Source of the DNA: Pseudomonas syringae pv. cilantro
GTDB taxonomy: Bacteria > Pseudomonadota > Gammaproteobacteria > Pseudomonadales > Pseudomonadaceae
Direction: 5' to 3'
DNA length: 55,778 bases
NCBI RefSeq assembly: GCF_001293775.1
Contig: NZ_LGLN01000033.1
Location: 201,808 to 257,585, forward strand
Position numbers and translations under genes: made by a program. The notes beneath the pieces are model-generated. The model had not been told where the DNA came from. It saw only the letters and a list, made by a program, of their open reading frames with translations, and did not search any database. Of this stretch, positions 45,216-55,389 are shown piece by piece. Numbering within the stretch: the stretch's first letter is position 1; each line of letters starts with the position of its first letter.

Positions 45216-45510
45216 ATGGAAAAAACTGCTATACAGAGTTTAGGATCTCGTGGATCTGTTTTGCCAGATGCATCGTCTGCGCTGCGTCGCTGGATAAGCC
45301 AGCTCCAGCAGGAGCGTAATTCCGTAACGCCTCAGAGCAAAGTCCTGACGCCCGAGCAGCAAGAAATCCAAGAGCTGGAAGCTCGGATCGCCCGTCTTGA
45401 GCGGGAGAAATCTATTTTAAAAAGGCTACCGCGCTCTTGATGTCGGAAGAACAGGATCGCATGCGCTGGTCGATCAGCTCAGTGCCCATAAGCCGATCGA
45501 GTTGCTGACC
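45216..45510 (+). pseudogene. Decayed IS3-family transposase OrfA fragment
   Basis: The frame from 45216 contains ALRRWISQLQQERN and QELEARIARLEREKSILK, the HTH-proximal and leucine-zipper parts of IS3-family OrfA. At the run of five A (about 45418-45423) the frame ends in RLPRS-stop. Reading one base back restores KATALLMSEEQDR, so one A has probably been lost or a -1 slippage site is involved. A further shift is needed to read LVDQLSAHKPIELL to about 45510. The N-terminal part is also degraded and no OrfB or terminal repeats remain. It is a dead remnant. The 276 bases after it, up to hopAF1, contain no gene. Confidence 0.75.
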
Positions 45511-45786
45511 ACTACACATCACGGCGGTGCTGGCTCAAGAAAGAGACCGAGGGCGCAGCATCAGGGATCAAATACGGGCTTGGAATGCCAGGATCATGGA
45601 TCACTCATTTTCTGCCAGAGCATTAGTTATCTTCAGATCTACGGTGCGCGAAGATCACGCTTCCGTTACGTACTTAGCCCGCACGGCGCGGGCTAGTGGT
45701 TCCAGATGAAATACCTACACGTGAATCGCGTCGATTACAGGTTTGTAGGTTTTATTTGAGGTTTTTATAGGTAGCACTTTATTGAA

Positions 45787-46641
45787 TTATGAAGCGACCA
45801 AGTGTTTTATGAAGTGAGTCGAGTTGTCATCTAAAATTACGGCGCCAAGCAGTGTTTCAGACGTTCGGTTTGCACAGGTCTCGTCAAATTCAAGCGGGAT
45901 CCCTTCATCAGCAAACAGGCCTTTTAATGCCTGCGCAGTGCTGACTGAGAAATCACCCTCTGTATTCCCTCCATGCATGGCTACGCGCATTGTCAGCCCC
46001 TGTTCCTTGGTGGTTCGCAGATAGTCACGTACAGAAGCTAGAACTTCTTCCGGCACAAGATCTTCGCGGCGAAAAGGGAGCAGATGGAACACGCGGACTT
46101 TCGCCCCCGGTCTACGTTCACCCGTTCCAGCAGCCACGTTTTCCGCCGCACACGCGACAGCAATGCATGCGCTCATGTTGTCTGCGATGACAGGCATGTT
46201 TATCTGACTCGTACCAGCGCTGTATAAATGCCGAGTCCCTCTATCATTGGGGACAGAGCAGTTGAACCCAGCCACTTTAACAGTCGTGGTTCTGTCGATC
46301 TGGAAGCTGTAATCCAAACCTTTTTTAGAATGATAGACCTGGACCCATGGGAGTATGGATTGACTACGATCTTTTATTAAATTACCGCGATGCCGCCTTT
46401 CTGCTTGATAAGCCGCTGAAGTAACCATGCTAAGCGTATAATCTCCACCGCACCGCGCGAGTTGAAAGTGAGAAAACGTTGCAGGACGTTCATCCACCTC
46501 GTCTGATGCTATATCTCTCGCAGATGCCGTTTGATGACTGGAGACAGACCTGGCGTTTGGAGGGCCTGCAGGCACTTCCCAACGGTCGCTATCACTGTAG
46601 CTGTAACCGCTACCAGAGTTTTTTGAAATACATAGCCCCAT
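45787..46641 (-). CDS. hopAF1: Type III effector HopAF1 (deamidase-like)
   Basis: This is a 284-residue effector. MGLCISKNSGSGYSYS gives Gly2 for myristoylation and Cys4 for palmitoylation, directing it to the host plasma membrane. The CheD/CNF1-like deamidase core has Asp154, Cys159 (NMSACIAVAC) and His186 (VRVFHLLPF), the catalytic positions reported for HopAF1. From literature memory, HopAF1 targets plant methylthioadenosine nucleosidases and so limits ethylene induction. The reading frame is intact. The ATG at 46641 has AGAGAG upstream. I found no good hrp box in the 120 bases upstream. Lower GC, an IS3 remnant and a defence-type gene next door indicate horizontal gain. Confidence 0.95.
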   Translation of the reverse strand: MGLCISKNSGSGYSYSDSDRWEVPAGPPNARSVSSHQTASARDIASDEVDERPATFSHFQLARCGGDYTLSMVTSAAYQAERRHRGNLIKDRSQSILPWVQVYHSKKGLDYSFQIDRTTTVKVAGFNCSVPNDRGTRHLYSAGTSQINMPVIADNMSACIAVACAAENVAAGTGERRPGAKVRVFHLLPFRREDLVPEEVLASVRDYLRTTKEQGLTMRVAMHGGNTEGDFSVSTAQALKGLFADEGIPLEFDETCANRTSETLLGAVILDDNSTHFIKHLVAS

Positions 46642-47014
46642 GACGGTTCTCTCTTTAATGCAGGATTAAACTTTAGGATCGTAGCGGCACAGCCGAAAAC
46701 TTGGAGTGGCGGTTACCACGCCTCATATAGTTACTGCATAGGGTTCGCTAGTTTTTTTCCGTTTGTGACGTGATAGTTGAATTTCGATGGCGACACTACT
46801 TAAGGTCGAGTGGGCGGCCCATGTTTGAAATGGTATGTTTGATCACAGGTGCTGAAAAGTTTGATACTCGCATGCGTGCAGCTCAAAAAAATAAAGCTAC
46901 TGAGTGGCTAAAACTCTTCATTGGTTCCATATCCCCAAATCACGATAGCTGGGAGCAATGGAACCACTGCACCGTTCCAAACGCTTTCAAATCTCAATCT
47001 CAACGCTACCGCCC
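46642..47014. other. AT-rich gene-free stretch upstream of hopAF1
   Basis: There is no supported gene. An 82-codon frame on the plus strand (46770-47018) has no ribosome site or known family. The hopAF1 promoter should lie here. The best HrpL -35-like match on the minus strand is CGAACC at 46742-46747, without a properly spaced CCAC. A second palindrome, TGGAAC-N9-GTTCCA near 46960-46980, is not an hrp box either. Confidence 0.5.
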
Positions 47015-48292
47015 CTAATCAGCGGTAGCCTGGCCTACAGCCTTCCCACCCAACCCCACCCGCATATCCGCCCCACTCGGCTGCTGATACAACCCCAGCC
47101 CGAACTCCGGCATCACGGTAATCAAATAGTCAAAAATATCCCCCTGTATCCGCTCGTAATCCACCCACACCGTCGTGCGGGTAAAGCAGTAGATCTCCAG
47201 TGGAATACCCTGTGAAGTGGGCTCCAGCTGGCGAACCATGCAGGTCATGCCGGGGTTTATTTCTGCGTGGCTTTTCAGGTACGCCAGGGCGTAGGCGCGG
47301 AAGGTGCCGATGTTGGTCATGCGCCGGCGGTTGGCGGACATTTCTGCGACGTTGCCTTGTGCCTCGTTCCAGGCCCGGAGTTCGGCCTGTTTGCGGCCGA
47401 TGTAGTCGGTGAGCAGGTGGATTTGCATGAGTTGTTGTTCTTCGTCGTCACGCACGAAGCGCACGCCGCTGGCGTCGATGAACAGGCTGCGTTTGATGCG
47501 GCGTCCGCCGGATTGCTGCATGCCGCGCCAGTTGCGGAATGACTCGGACATCAGACGCCAGGTCGGGATGGACACGATGGTTTTGTCGAAGTTCTGCACC
47601 TTCACGGTATGCAGGGTGATGTCCACCACGTCGCCATCGGCGCCCACTTGCGGCATTTCGATCCAGTCGCCGACGCGCAGCATGTCGTTGCTGGTCAGCT
47701 GTACGCTGGCGACGAATGACAGCAGGGTGTCCTTGTAGACCAACAGAATGACTGCCGACATGGCGCCAAGGCCGGAAAGCAGCAACAGCGGCGAACGGTC
47801 GATCAGTGTGGCGACGATGATGATTGCGGCGAACACATACAGAATCATCTTCGACAGCTGCACGTAGCCTTTGATCGAGCGCGTGCGGGCGTGTTCGGTG
47901 CGCGCGTAGATATCCAGCAGGGCGTTGAGCAGTGCACCGATGGCCAGGGTCATGAACAGGATAGTGAAGGCCATGGCAATGTTGCCGATCACGTTCCTGC
48001 CTGCGGTGCTCAGGCCGGGCACCAATGTCAGGCCGAACTGGATGACCAGCGACGGCACCATCTGCGCCAGTCGGTGGAAAACCTTGTTATGGCGGAAGTC
48101 GTTGACCCAGTGCAGGGACGGCTGGCGGCCGAGCATTCTGACCGCATGCAGCACCAGAAAACGCGCAACGCGGCCCAGCACCAGGGCTGTGGTCAGCAAC
48201 AGGATCAGTGCCAGCCCGGTGCGTACCCACGGGTGCTGATCGAGCATGTCCCAGAGTTCCTGGGTCTTGAGCCAAAGCGCGTGAATATCCAT
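47015..48292 (-). CDS. MscS-family mechanosensitive channel (YbdG/MscM-like)
   Basis: This is a 425-residue inner-membrane channel. Five or so N-terminal hydrophobic helices are followed by the pore-lining region (LLSGLGAMSAVILLVYKDTLLSFVASVQL, about 170-198) and the soluble MscS beta domain (DMLRVGDWIEMPQVGADGDVVDITLHTVKVQNFD). The insertion and length match E. coli YbdG (MscM) better than small MscS. It releases solutes on hypo-osmotic shock. The ATG at 48292 has AGGAG about 12 bases upstream, slightly long. It marks the return to GC-rich backbone. Confidence 0.93.
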   Translation of the reverse strand: MDIHALWLKTQELWDMLDQHPWVRTGLALILLLTTALVLGRVARFLVLHAVRMLGRQPSLHWVNDFRHNKVFHRLAQMVPSLVIQFGLTLVPGLSTAGRNVIGNIAMAFTILFMTLAIGALLNALLDIYARTEHARTRSIKGYVQLSKMILYVFAAIIIVATLIDRSPLLLLSGLGAMSAVILLVYKDTLLSFVASVQLTSNDMLRVGDWIEMPQVGADGDVVDITLHTVKVQNFDKTIVSIPTWRLMSESFRNWRGMQQSGGRRIKRSLFIDASGVRFVRDDEEQQLMQIHLLTDYIGRKQAELRAWNEAQGNVAEMSANRRRMTNIGTFRAYALAYLKSHAEINPGMTCMVRQLEPTSQGIPLEIYCFTRTTVWVDYERIQGDIFDYLITVMPEFGLGLYQQPSGADMRVGLGGKAVGQATAD

Positions 48293-48483
48293 TAAAACGA
48301 GGTTCTCCTGGGGGATGAGGGGGCACGATTAAAAAACATTAACGATGTTCTGTCAGGCAATGGCTGGCAAAATTGTTTTGCGAAAGGCTGACGCACACGC
48401 GTAGCGCAGCATAACGTCCGGGCATGACGCTGAGTGTGGTTACATCCTTGAGCCCCATCATTATCCAGAGCAGGAGTGGCAGT

Positions 48484-49596
48484 GTGCAGATTTCAATCAT
48501 TCAGGACGGCAGTTTGTGGCGCTGGTCACGAGCGGTAATTGCCGGGGCAGGGATGATGCTGGCGACGCTGACCAGCTTCGCAGCTGCGCCGACGACCTAT
48601 GGCGAGATGGATGTGGCGGCCTTCGAAAAATCGCCACGGACAACCTACACCGTACAGGACTTCTCCGATCGTTATCGGGCGACGCTGGATATTTCAGCCA
48701 GCGACGAGACGTTTCGTCCCGGCGTGATCAGCGTCTACAACAAGGCTGGCGGGGCTCAGTTGATCCGCGTGCAGTCCGATGAGCTGGTGCTCGGCACCGA
48801 CCCGAAAACTGGCAAGGTCAAAACCAATGTGCACGAGTTGCCCTATGGCGAACAGAGCGTACTGGTCTATCAGGATTTCAACTTCGATGGCATCAAGGAT
48901 CTGGCCTTGATGGACGGGCAGAACAGCTGTTATCACGGCCCTTCGTATCAGGTCTTTCTCGGCACGGCCGATGGTTTTCGGCACAGCGATTCGTTTACCA
49001 GACTGGCGCAAAACAACTGCGGCCTGTTCAGCGTGGATGAGAAAACCCGCAAGATCGAGACCATGACCAAAGACGGTTGCTGCTGGCATCAGACGTCCAC
49101 GTACACCGTTCGCAACGGTGAGCCGGTGCTGGAAACGCAGACGGTCCTTGACCACACCGGTGGGTCGGGACTGCCGACTGAAACAGTCAGTCGCAATCAG
49201 AATGGCAAGATGACGCACACCACCAGCATCGTCTGGGAGGAAGACGGGCAGCGTGAAATTCTCCTGTCGTTCAGGCTCGCGCCGTCCGGCAAGCGCATCG
49301 TGCTGTTCCGCTCAGGGGCCGCAAGCCCGGTCTTCTACGCGGCGGTGGACAGCAAGAATCAGGTCGGGCTGCTGTTTCCCCAGGCGGAAGGTGAGCAGCT
49401 GAAGTACGACGATGCCAGTCACGTCGTGAGCTTCGTGCGCGGCGACACCGCTTACCGGATCGTGGGTGACGCAAAGGGCGCGCCCACAGCCATGCAGGTG
49501 GTGGCGCGGGGCAAAACCACCGAACTGAAACTGCTTGCCGAGCCTGCCCTGGGTTCGCTGAACAAGGTCGCGGAGGCGCTGAAAGCCGCGCAGTAA
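48484..49596 (+). CDS. Secreted XAC2610-like protein
   Basis: This 370-residue protein has an N-terminal membrane-export segment (RAVIAGAGMMLATLTSFAAA, cleavage likely before APTTYGE). The mature part contains an FG-GAP-like Ca-binding loop, DFNFDGIKDLAL at about 138-149, and NSCYHGPSYQVFLG, both seen in XAC2610-related periplasmic proteins. Cysteine pairs (NSCYH, NNCGL, DGCCWH) suggest disulfides. The function is unknown. I chose the GTG at 48484 because GGAG lies 7 bases upstream; an ATG at 48424 in frame lacks such a site. It is convergent with the LysR gene. Confidence 0.8.
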   Translation: MQISIIQDGSLWRWSRAVIAGAGMMLATLTSFAAAPTTYGEMDVAAFEKSPRTTYTVQDFSDRYRATLDISASDETFRPGVISVYNKAGGAQLIRVQSDELVLGTDPKTGKVKTNVHELPYGEQSVLVYQDFNFDGIKDLALMDGQNSCYHGPSYQVFLGTADGFRHSDSFTRLAQNNCGLFSVDEKTRKIETMTKDGCCWHQTSTYTVRNGEPVLETQTVLDHTGGSGLPTETVSRNQNGKMTHTTSIVWEEDGQREILLSFRLAPSGKRIVLFRSGAASPVFYAAVDSKNQVGLLFPQAEGEQLKYDDASHVVSFVRGDTAYRIVGDAKGAPTAMQVVARGKTTELKLLAEPALGSLNKVAEALKAAQ

Positions 49597-49608
49597 TCAG
49601 GCAGCGGG

Positions 49609-50502
49609 CTAGCCCCGATACCGCACCGCGTCGACAAATGCACTGAACGCCGGCGACGCCTGTCGCCGGTTTGGGTAGTACAAGTGAAAGCCTTCAAAGT
49701 ACGGGCTCCAGTCGACCAGCACTTCTTTCAGACGGCCGCTGGCGATGTGCGGCTGGGCCAGCGAGTCGGGCACGTAGGCGAGGCCGACGCCGTCCAGCGC
49801 GGCGTTGAGGACGTGAATCATGCTGTTGGAGGTGAATTGCCCGTTGACCCGGATGTTCAGTTTGCGGCTGTCCTTTTCGAACTCCCAGGCATAGCAACTA
49901 CCGTTCGGGGAGTGGCGGATGTTGATGCAGGTGTGTTGGGTCAGGTCCTGGGGTTGCAGCGGGACGGGATGTTTCTCGAAGTAAGCGGGAGAACCCACCA
50001 CTGACAAGCGCCAGTCCGGGCCGAGGCGCACGGCGATCATGTCTTTGCTGATGGATTCGCCCAGACGGATGCCGGCATCGAAACGTTCGCTGACAATGTT
50101 GGTGAAGCCGTAGTCGATGCAGACTTCGATCTGGATGTCCGGGTATTGCGCCAGAAACCCGGCAAGCATCGGCCGAATGATGCCTTCTGCGGCGTCATCG
50201 GAGCAGGTGATGCGTATCGTCCCGGCGGGCTTGTCGCGCAACTCGCCCAGTACTTCGACTTCTGCGCTGATCTGATCCAGCAGTGGCCCGATCGAGCGCA
50301 TCAGCCGTTCGCCTGCTTCAGTCGGCGCTACGTTGCGTGTGGTCCTCGCCAGCAGGCGCAGGCCCATGCGTTCCTCCAGCGCTCTCAAGGTGTGGCTCAG
50401 GGCCGAAGGCGTGACGCCCAGTTTGGTGGCTGCCTTGGTAAAGCTCTGCTCTCGGGCCACCATCAGAAAAGCTTGCAGGTCGTTAAGTTTAGGTGTGCTC
50501 AT
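49609..50502 (-). CDS. LysR-family regulator
   Basis: This is a 297-residue regulator of the CrgA/AaeR-like group. Its HTH (LNDLQAFLMVAREQSFTKAATKLGVTPSALSHTLRALEERMGLRLLARTTRNV) is typical, with an effector domain after about residue 90. It is divergent from the MFS transporter gene at 50610 (107 bases between), so control of the transporter and the hydrolase after it is the simplest reading. The effector is unknown. Confidence 0.94.
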   Translation of the reverse strand: MSTPKLNDLQAFLMVAREQSFTKAATKLGVTPSALSHTLRALEERMGLRLLARTTRNVAPTEAGERLMRSIGPLLDQISAEVEVLGELRDKPAGTIRITCSDDAAEGIIRPMLAGFLAQYPDIQIEVCIDYGFTNIVSERFDAGIRLGESISKDMIAVRLGPDWRLSVVGSPAYFEKHPVPLQPQDLTQHTCINIRHSPNGSCYAWEFEKDSRKLNIRVNGQFTSNSMIHVLNAALDGVGLAYVPDSLAQPHIASGRLKEVLVDWSPYFEGFHLYYPNRRQASPAFSAFVDAVRYRG

Positions 50503-50609
50503 TGCTGAGTCTCTCTCACAAGCGCGTGGAAATTGCGACGTCTAATCATCCTAATGCCTTTGCCCTAACCTGTGCCGACTATTTTTGATAACCGGCAGGT
50601 CAGTGACGC

Positions 50610-51830
50610 ATGAGTGCATTCGAATCAACCCCGGACAAGCCGACGACAGCCTCACACCCGCCTGCGTGGGGCGCAGTGTTTTCAATGGCGCTGTGTGTGG
50701 TGGTGCTGATTGCTTCGGAGTTCATGCCGGTCAGCTTGCTGACACCCGTCGCGCAGGATCTCGGCATCAGCCAGGGTCAGGCAGGGCAGGCGATTTCGGT
50801 TTCCGGGTTTTTCGCGGTACTGGCCAGCCTGCTCAATACGCCATTGACCGGCCATCTTGACCGCAAAAAGGTCCTGCTCGGCTTCAGCCTGCTGTTACTG
50901 GTGTCCGGGGTGACCGTCACGCTGGCGCCGAATGGCTGGGTGTTCATGGCCGGTCGCGCGCTGCTGGGCATCGCCATCGGCGGTTTCTGGTCGATGTCGA
51001 CGGCGACCGTGATGAGGCTGGTGCCCAACGACTCGGTGGCCAAGGGCCTGGCGCTGATCAATGGCGGTAACGCGCTCGCGGCCACCGTGGCGGCGCCGTT
51101 GGGTAGCTTCATGGGGCAATACATCGGTTGGCGTGGGGCGTTTTTTCTGGTGATCCCGCTCGCTGCGCTGGCGTTCGTCTGGCAATGGCTGAGCCTGCCG
51201 GCGATGAGCAGCACGCCGAACAGCCGGACGCGCAATCCCTTCCGACTGCTGCGCAACCCGCAAGTGGCCATTGGTATGACCGCCATCCTGCTGCTGTTCA
51301 TGGGCCAGTTCGCGGTCTTCACCTATCTGCGTCCGTTTCTGGAAGAGATCACCGGCGTGAGCGTCAGTGCCCTGTCGCTGATGCTGCTGATGCTGGGTGC
51401 CAGCGGGCTGGCCGGGACGTACCTGATTGGCGGGCTGCTGCACAACCGCCTGTACGCCTGCCTGATCGCCATTCCGCTGCTGATGGCGGTGCTGGCGGTT
51501 GCGCTCACCGGTCTGGGCCACTCGCCTCAGGCCGTCGCCATTGTCCTTGCCGCCTGGGGGCTGATTGCCACGCCAGCGCCGGTCGCCTGGGGTTTGTGGC
51601 TGAGCAAAACGCTGCCCGACGACGCGGAGGCGGGTGGTGGGCTGATGGTGGCGACCATTCAATTGGCGATCACCGCCGGCGCCGGCATCGGCGGCGCGCT
51701 GTTCGACAACCTCGGCTGGTGGAGCCCGTTCGTGTTCGGTGGCGTGGTGCTGGCCGGTTCCGCCGCACTTGCCAGCGCCGCCCGACGCAACGCTCAGCCC
51801 TCGCTCGACGAAGTGCTACGGCATCGCTGA
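50610..51830 (+). CDS. MFS transporter, DHA1 family
   Basis: This is a 406-residue inner-membrane protein with 12 predicted helices and the MFS loop motif GHLDRKKVLLGFSLL near residue 80. GRALLGIAIGGFWSMSTATVMRLVP is the DHA1 motif of the AraJ/NepI sugar- and nucleoside-efflux group. Export of a small metabolite or drug is expected; the substrate is unknown. It starts at ATG 50610 with a weak ribosome site. The hydrolase gene follows after 41 bases on the same strand, probably in one operon under the divergent LysR regulator. Confidence 0.93.
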   Translation: MSAFESTPDKPTTASHPPAWGAVFSMALCVVVLIASEFMPVSLLTPVAQDLGISQGQAGQAISVSGFFAVLASLLNTPLTGHLDRKKVLLGFSLLLLVSGVTVTLAPNGWVFMAGRALLGIAIGGFWSMSTATVMRLVPNDSVAKGLALINGGNALAATVAAPLGSFMGQYIGWRGAFFLVIPLAALAFVWQWLSLPAMSSTPNSRTRNPFRLLRNPQVAIGMTAILLLFMGQFAVFTYLRPFLEEITGVSVSALSLMLLMLGASGLAGTYLIGGLLHNRLYACLIAIPLLMAVLAVALTGLGHSPQAVAIVLAAWGLIATPAPVAWGLWLSKTLPDDAEAGGGLMVATIQLAITAGAGIGGALFDNLGWWSPFVFGGVVLAGSAALASAARRNAQPSLDEVLRHR

Positions 51831-51871
51831 ACAACATAACGCTGGTCAATCATTCAACGAGGGAAAGCTCC

Positions 51872-52900
51872 ATGAAAAAGTTTCTTTTGATGCTTGGGCT
51901 TTTAATAAGCTCATATTCTGCGATAGGAGCAGACATGTCTCACGGTGCTGATAATTTCTACACAAGCGACAAAGTCACTGCGCAAAAAGTGCTGTTCAAC
52001 AACCAGTACAAGATGAAAGTGGCGGGCAATCTCTTTATACCCAAGGGCTCGAACCCGAACGTTAAAGCGCCGGCAATCATCGTGGGGCATCCGATGGGTG
52101 CAGTGAAAGAGCAAAGTGCCAATCTCTATGCGCAGAAACTGGCCGAGCAGGGCTTCGTTACGCTGTCGCTGGACCTGTCGTTCTGGGGCGCAAGTGAAGG
52201 CGTGCCGCGCAACGCCGTTTCGCCCGATATCTACGCTGAAGACTTCAGCGCTGCGGTAGACTTTCTGGGCACCCAGACGTTCGTCGACAAGAACCGCATC
52301 GGTGTTCTGGGTATCTGCGGCAGCGGCAGTTTTGTCATCAGTGCCGCGAAGATCGACCCGCGCATGAAAGCCATCGCCACAGTCAGCATGTATGACATGG
52401 GCGCCGCCAATCGCAACGGTCTGAAACATTCGCAGAGCCTGGAACAGCGCAAGAAAATCATCGAGCAGGGGGCACGTCAGCGTGACGTAGAATTCAGCGG
52501 CGGCGACACCGCGTACACCAGCGGCACCGTGCACAAGCTGACGGAAAAGTCCGGCCCGATCGAGCGTGAGTTCTATGACTTCTACCGCACGCCACGGGGC
52601 GAGTTCACGCCTGAAGGCCAGTCACCTGAACTGACCACTCACCCGACGCTGACCAGCAACATCAAGTTCATAAACTTCTACCCGTTCAACGACATTGCAA
52701 CGATCTCGCCACGCCCGATGCTGTTCATCGCAGGTTCAGAAGCGCACTCTCTGGAGTTCAGCGAAGAGGCCTACAAACTGGCCGGCCAGCCGAAGCAGTT
52801 GATCATCGTACCAGGTGCCGGGCATGTGGATCTGTATGATCGGGTCGATCTTATCCCGTTCGACAAACTGGGTGAGTTCTTCAAGAAAAACCTGAAATAA
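51872..52900 (+). CDS. Exported alpha/beta hydrolase (YcjY/dienelactone-hydrolase-like)
   Basis: This is a 342-residue protein with a Sec signal peptide (FLLMLGLLISSYSAIGA, then DMSHGAD), so it is probably periplasmic. The alpha/beta hydrolase fold is recognisable: VGHPMGAVKEQ near the oxyanion hole, LDLSFWGASEG, and a nucleophile elbow LGICGSGSF. The elbow reads G-x-Cys-x-Ser rather than G-x-Ser-x-G, so the nucleophile may be a cysteine as in dienelactone hydrolase. FIAGSEAHSLEF and PGAGHVDLYD supply the acid and His. The ATG has GAGGGA 8 bases upstream. A terminator follows the stop. The substrate is unknown. Confidence 0.88.
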   Translation: MKKFLLMLGLLISSYSAIGADMSHGADNFYTSDKVTAQKVLFNNQYKMKVAGNLFIPKGSNPNVKAPAIIVGHPMGAVKEQSANLYAQKLAEQGFVTLSLDLSFWGASEGVPRNAVSPDIYAEDFSAAVDFLGTQTFVDKNRIGVLGICGSGSFVISAAKIDPRMKAIATVSMYDMGAANRNGLKHSQSLEQRKKIIEQGARQRDVEFSGGDTAYTSGTVHKLTEKSGPIEREFYDFYRTPRGEFTPEGQSPELTTHPTLTSNIKFINFYPFNDIATISPRPMLFIAGSEAHSLEFSEEAYKLAGQPKQLIIVPGAGHVDLYDRVDLIPFDKLGEFFKKNLK

Positions 52901-52925
52901 GCCGCCGTACATCACTACCCGCCAG

Positions 52926-52951
52926 AAGGCCCTGCACTTGCTGGGCCTTTT
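52926..52951 (+). terminator. Rho-independent terminator
   Basis: AAGGCCC (52926-52932), a 10-base loop and GGGCCTT (52943-52949) form a 7-bp stem running into TTT, 26 bases after the hydrolase stop. It closes the MFS-hydrolase unit. The convergent cyclophilin-like gene ends 6 bases further on. Confidence 0.75.
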
Positions 52952-52956
52952 GCGTA

Positions 52957-53472
52957 TCAGTCTTTGGCGACTTCAAACCGGACGGCGACAGTGCCCGGCT
53001 GCCGGATGATTTCGATACCGGATTCAACCCGCCCCAGCCTGACCAGACCCGGCGAGTATTTGAAACCTTTGTGGTAAATCGCCAGATTGCCCCACGGCGC
53101 GTAATAGGCGATATCCCCCTCGACCGGCGTGTTGCCTGCCGCTGCACCGGTCACGTCGAGTTTGCGCGGGAGCGTGCTGATTTTCTCGGTGGCGGCGTAG
53201 TCTTCCAGCGTCAGCTCAAGCGGCAGCAGCGAGACGAAGTCCCTGGTTGTTGCGCTGTCTTGCAGATGAAACGTGACCACCTTGTCACCGGCATACATTC
53301 TGATGTTCATACCGCGCTCCGGAACGTTCTGGCTCGACGATGAGGGACCGGATTGTTGTGCGCAAGCCGTCGCTGGAATGAGCAGCATCAAAAGGCTCAT
53401 CCCCAGACAGGCCGATAACGTCAGGCCTGCGAATAGCTCTGTTTGCGAATGTCGCAATCGTGCGTCTGTCAT
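52957..53472 (-). CDS. Exported cyclophilin-like-fold protein
   Basis: This 171-residue protein has an N-terminal hydrophobic export segment (LSACLGMSLLMLLIPATACA, then QQSGPSS). The mature part matches the bacterial cyclophilin-like family: MNIRMYAGDKVVTFHL, SATTRDFVSLLPLELTLEDYAATEKI, GDIAYYAPWGNLAIYHKGF and LVRLGRVESGIE. The fold is that of a beta-barrel cyclophilin, but isomerase activity is unproven in this family. I chose the ATG at 53472 (MTDARLRHS); upstream codons look non-coding. It is convergent with the hydrolase gene. Confidence 0.85.
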   Translation of the reverse strand: MTDARLRHSQTELFAGLTLSACLGMSLLMLLIPATACAQQSGPSSSSQNVPERGMNIRMYAGDKVVTFHLQDSATTRDFVSLLPLELTLEDYAATEKISTLPRKLDVTGAAAGNTPVEGDIAYYAPWGNLAIYHKGFKYSPGLVRLGRVESGIEIIRQPGTVAVRFEVAKD

Positions 53473-53857
53473 GGCGTTGTACCCCGTGAAATGCCGTGAA
53501 AGAAGCATACCGGGTGCGCGGCTGTTTCTTGTCTGCGTGTGTGTGCTCAGGTGACGGACCAAGGGCAGATGCTTGCGCAGGTCGCGGTCCACCCGGATGT
53601 TCCCGATCTGCACGACAGCGCGAGGCATCGAGCAGGTTTCGAGCGAATCTGCAGCCGGGAAAAAGTTTTGCGGCCGTTCGCGGTGCTTAATGGCGTCTGG
53701 ATGAGAGCGCTTTCGCGCCGCCGCTGGGCCTGTCGGACCCTCTGGAGCGGCGTGTCGGCAAACAAATTCGGCCATTGGTGGTAAAGAAACTCGGCCCCGG
53801 CGCTCGAAACCGTTACGCTATGCAGCTGTATTTTTGTTTTTCGTCGAGGTAGCACCC
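53473..53857. other. Gene-free stretch between divergent genes
   Basis: 385 bases between the cyclophilin-like gene (minus) and the DEAD-box helicase (plus). The frames that stay open here have no family resemblance and no ribosome sites. The stretch must hold both promoters. No distinctive operator or RNA structure is apparent. Confidence 0.5.
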
Positions 53858-55195
<1,338 letters not shown>

Positions 55196-55203
55196 TGGCC
55201 ATG

Positions 55204-55238
55204 ACCGTTCCCGCGCAGGCGGGAGCGGTCAACCTTTT
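55204..55238 (+). terminator. Rho-independent terminator after the helicase gene
   Basis: ACCGTTCCCGC (55204-55214), loop GCAG, GCGGGAGCGGT (55219-55229) form an 11-bp stem with one wobble, followed by CAACCTTTTCC. It starts 9 bases after the stop. Confidence 0.7.
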
Positions 55239-55389
55239 CCTGTTTGCCTTCTGCGCAGACCGCCGTCCGTCAAACCTTCCAGCAACTTCTCTGAACCGTC
55301 AAAAAACCCGCAGGTCACATTTTCTGAGTCGTATGCTTGTGGCTGGATGTCATGGGCAATCAATCCATGCTGGACGGAGGTTTAGAAAA

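Noticed and set aside
46958..46982. GGAACC near 46961 as an hrp box
   Set aside because: It is part of a short palindrome, and no CCACNNA lies at the required 15-17 base distance on either strand.
53473..53775. N-terminal extension of the cyclophilin-like protein to 272 residues
   Set aside because: The extra 101 residues are not protein-like and would bury the export signal in the middle.
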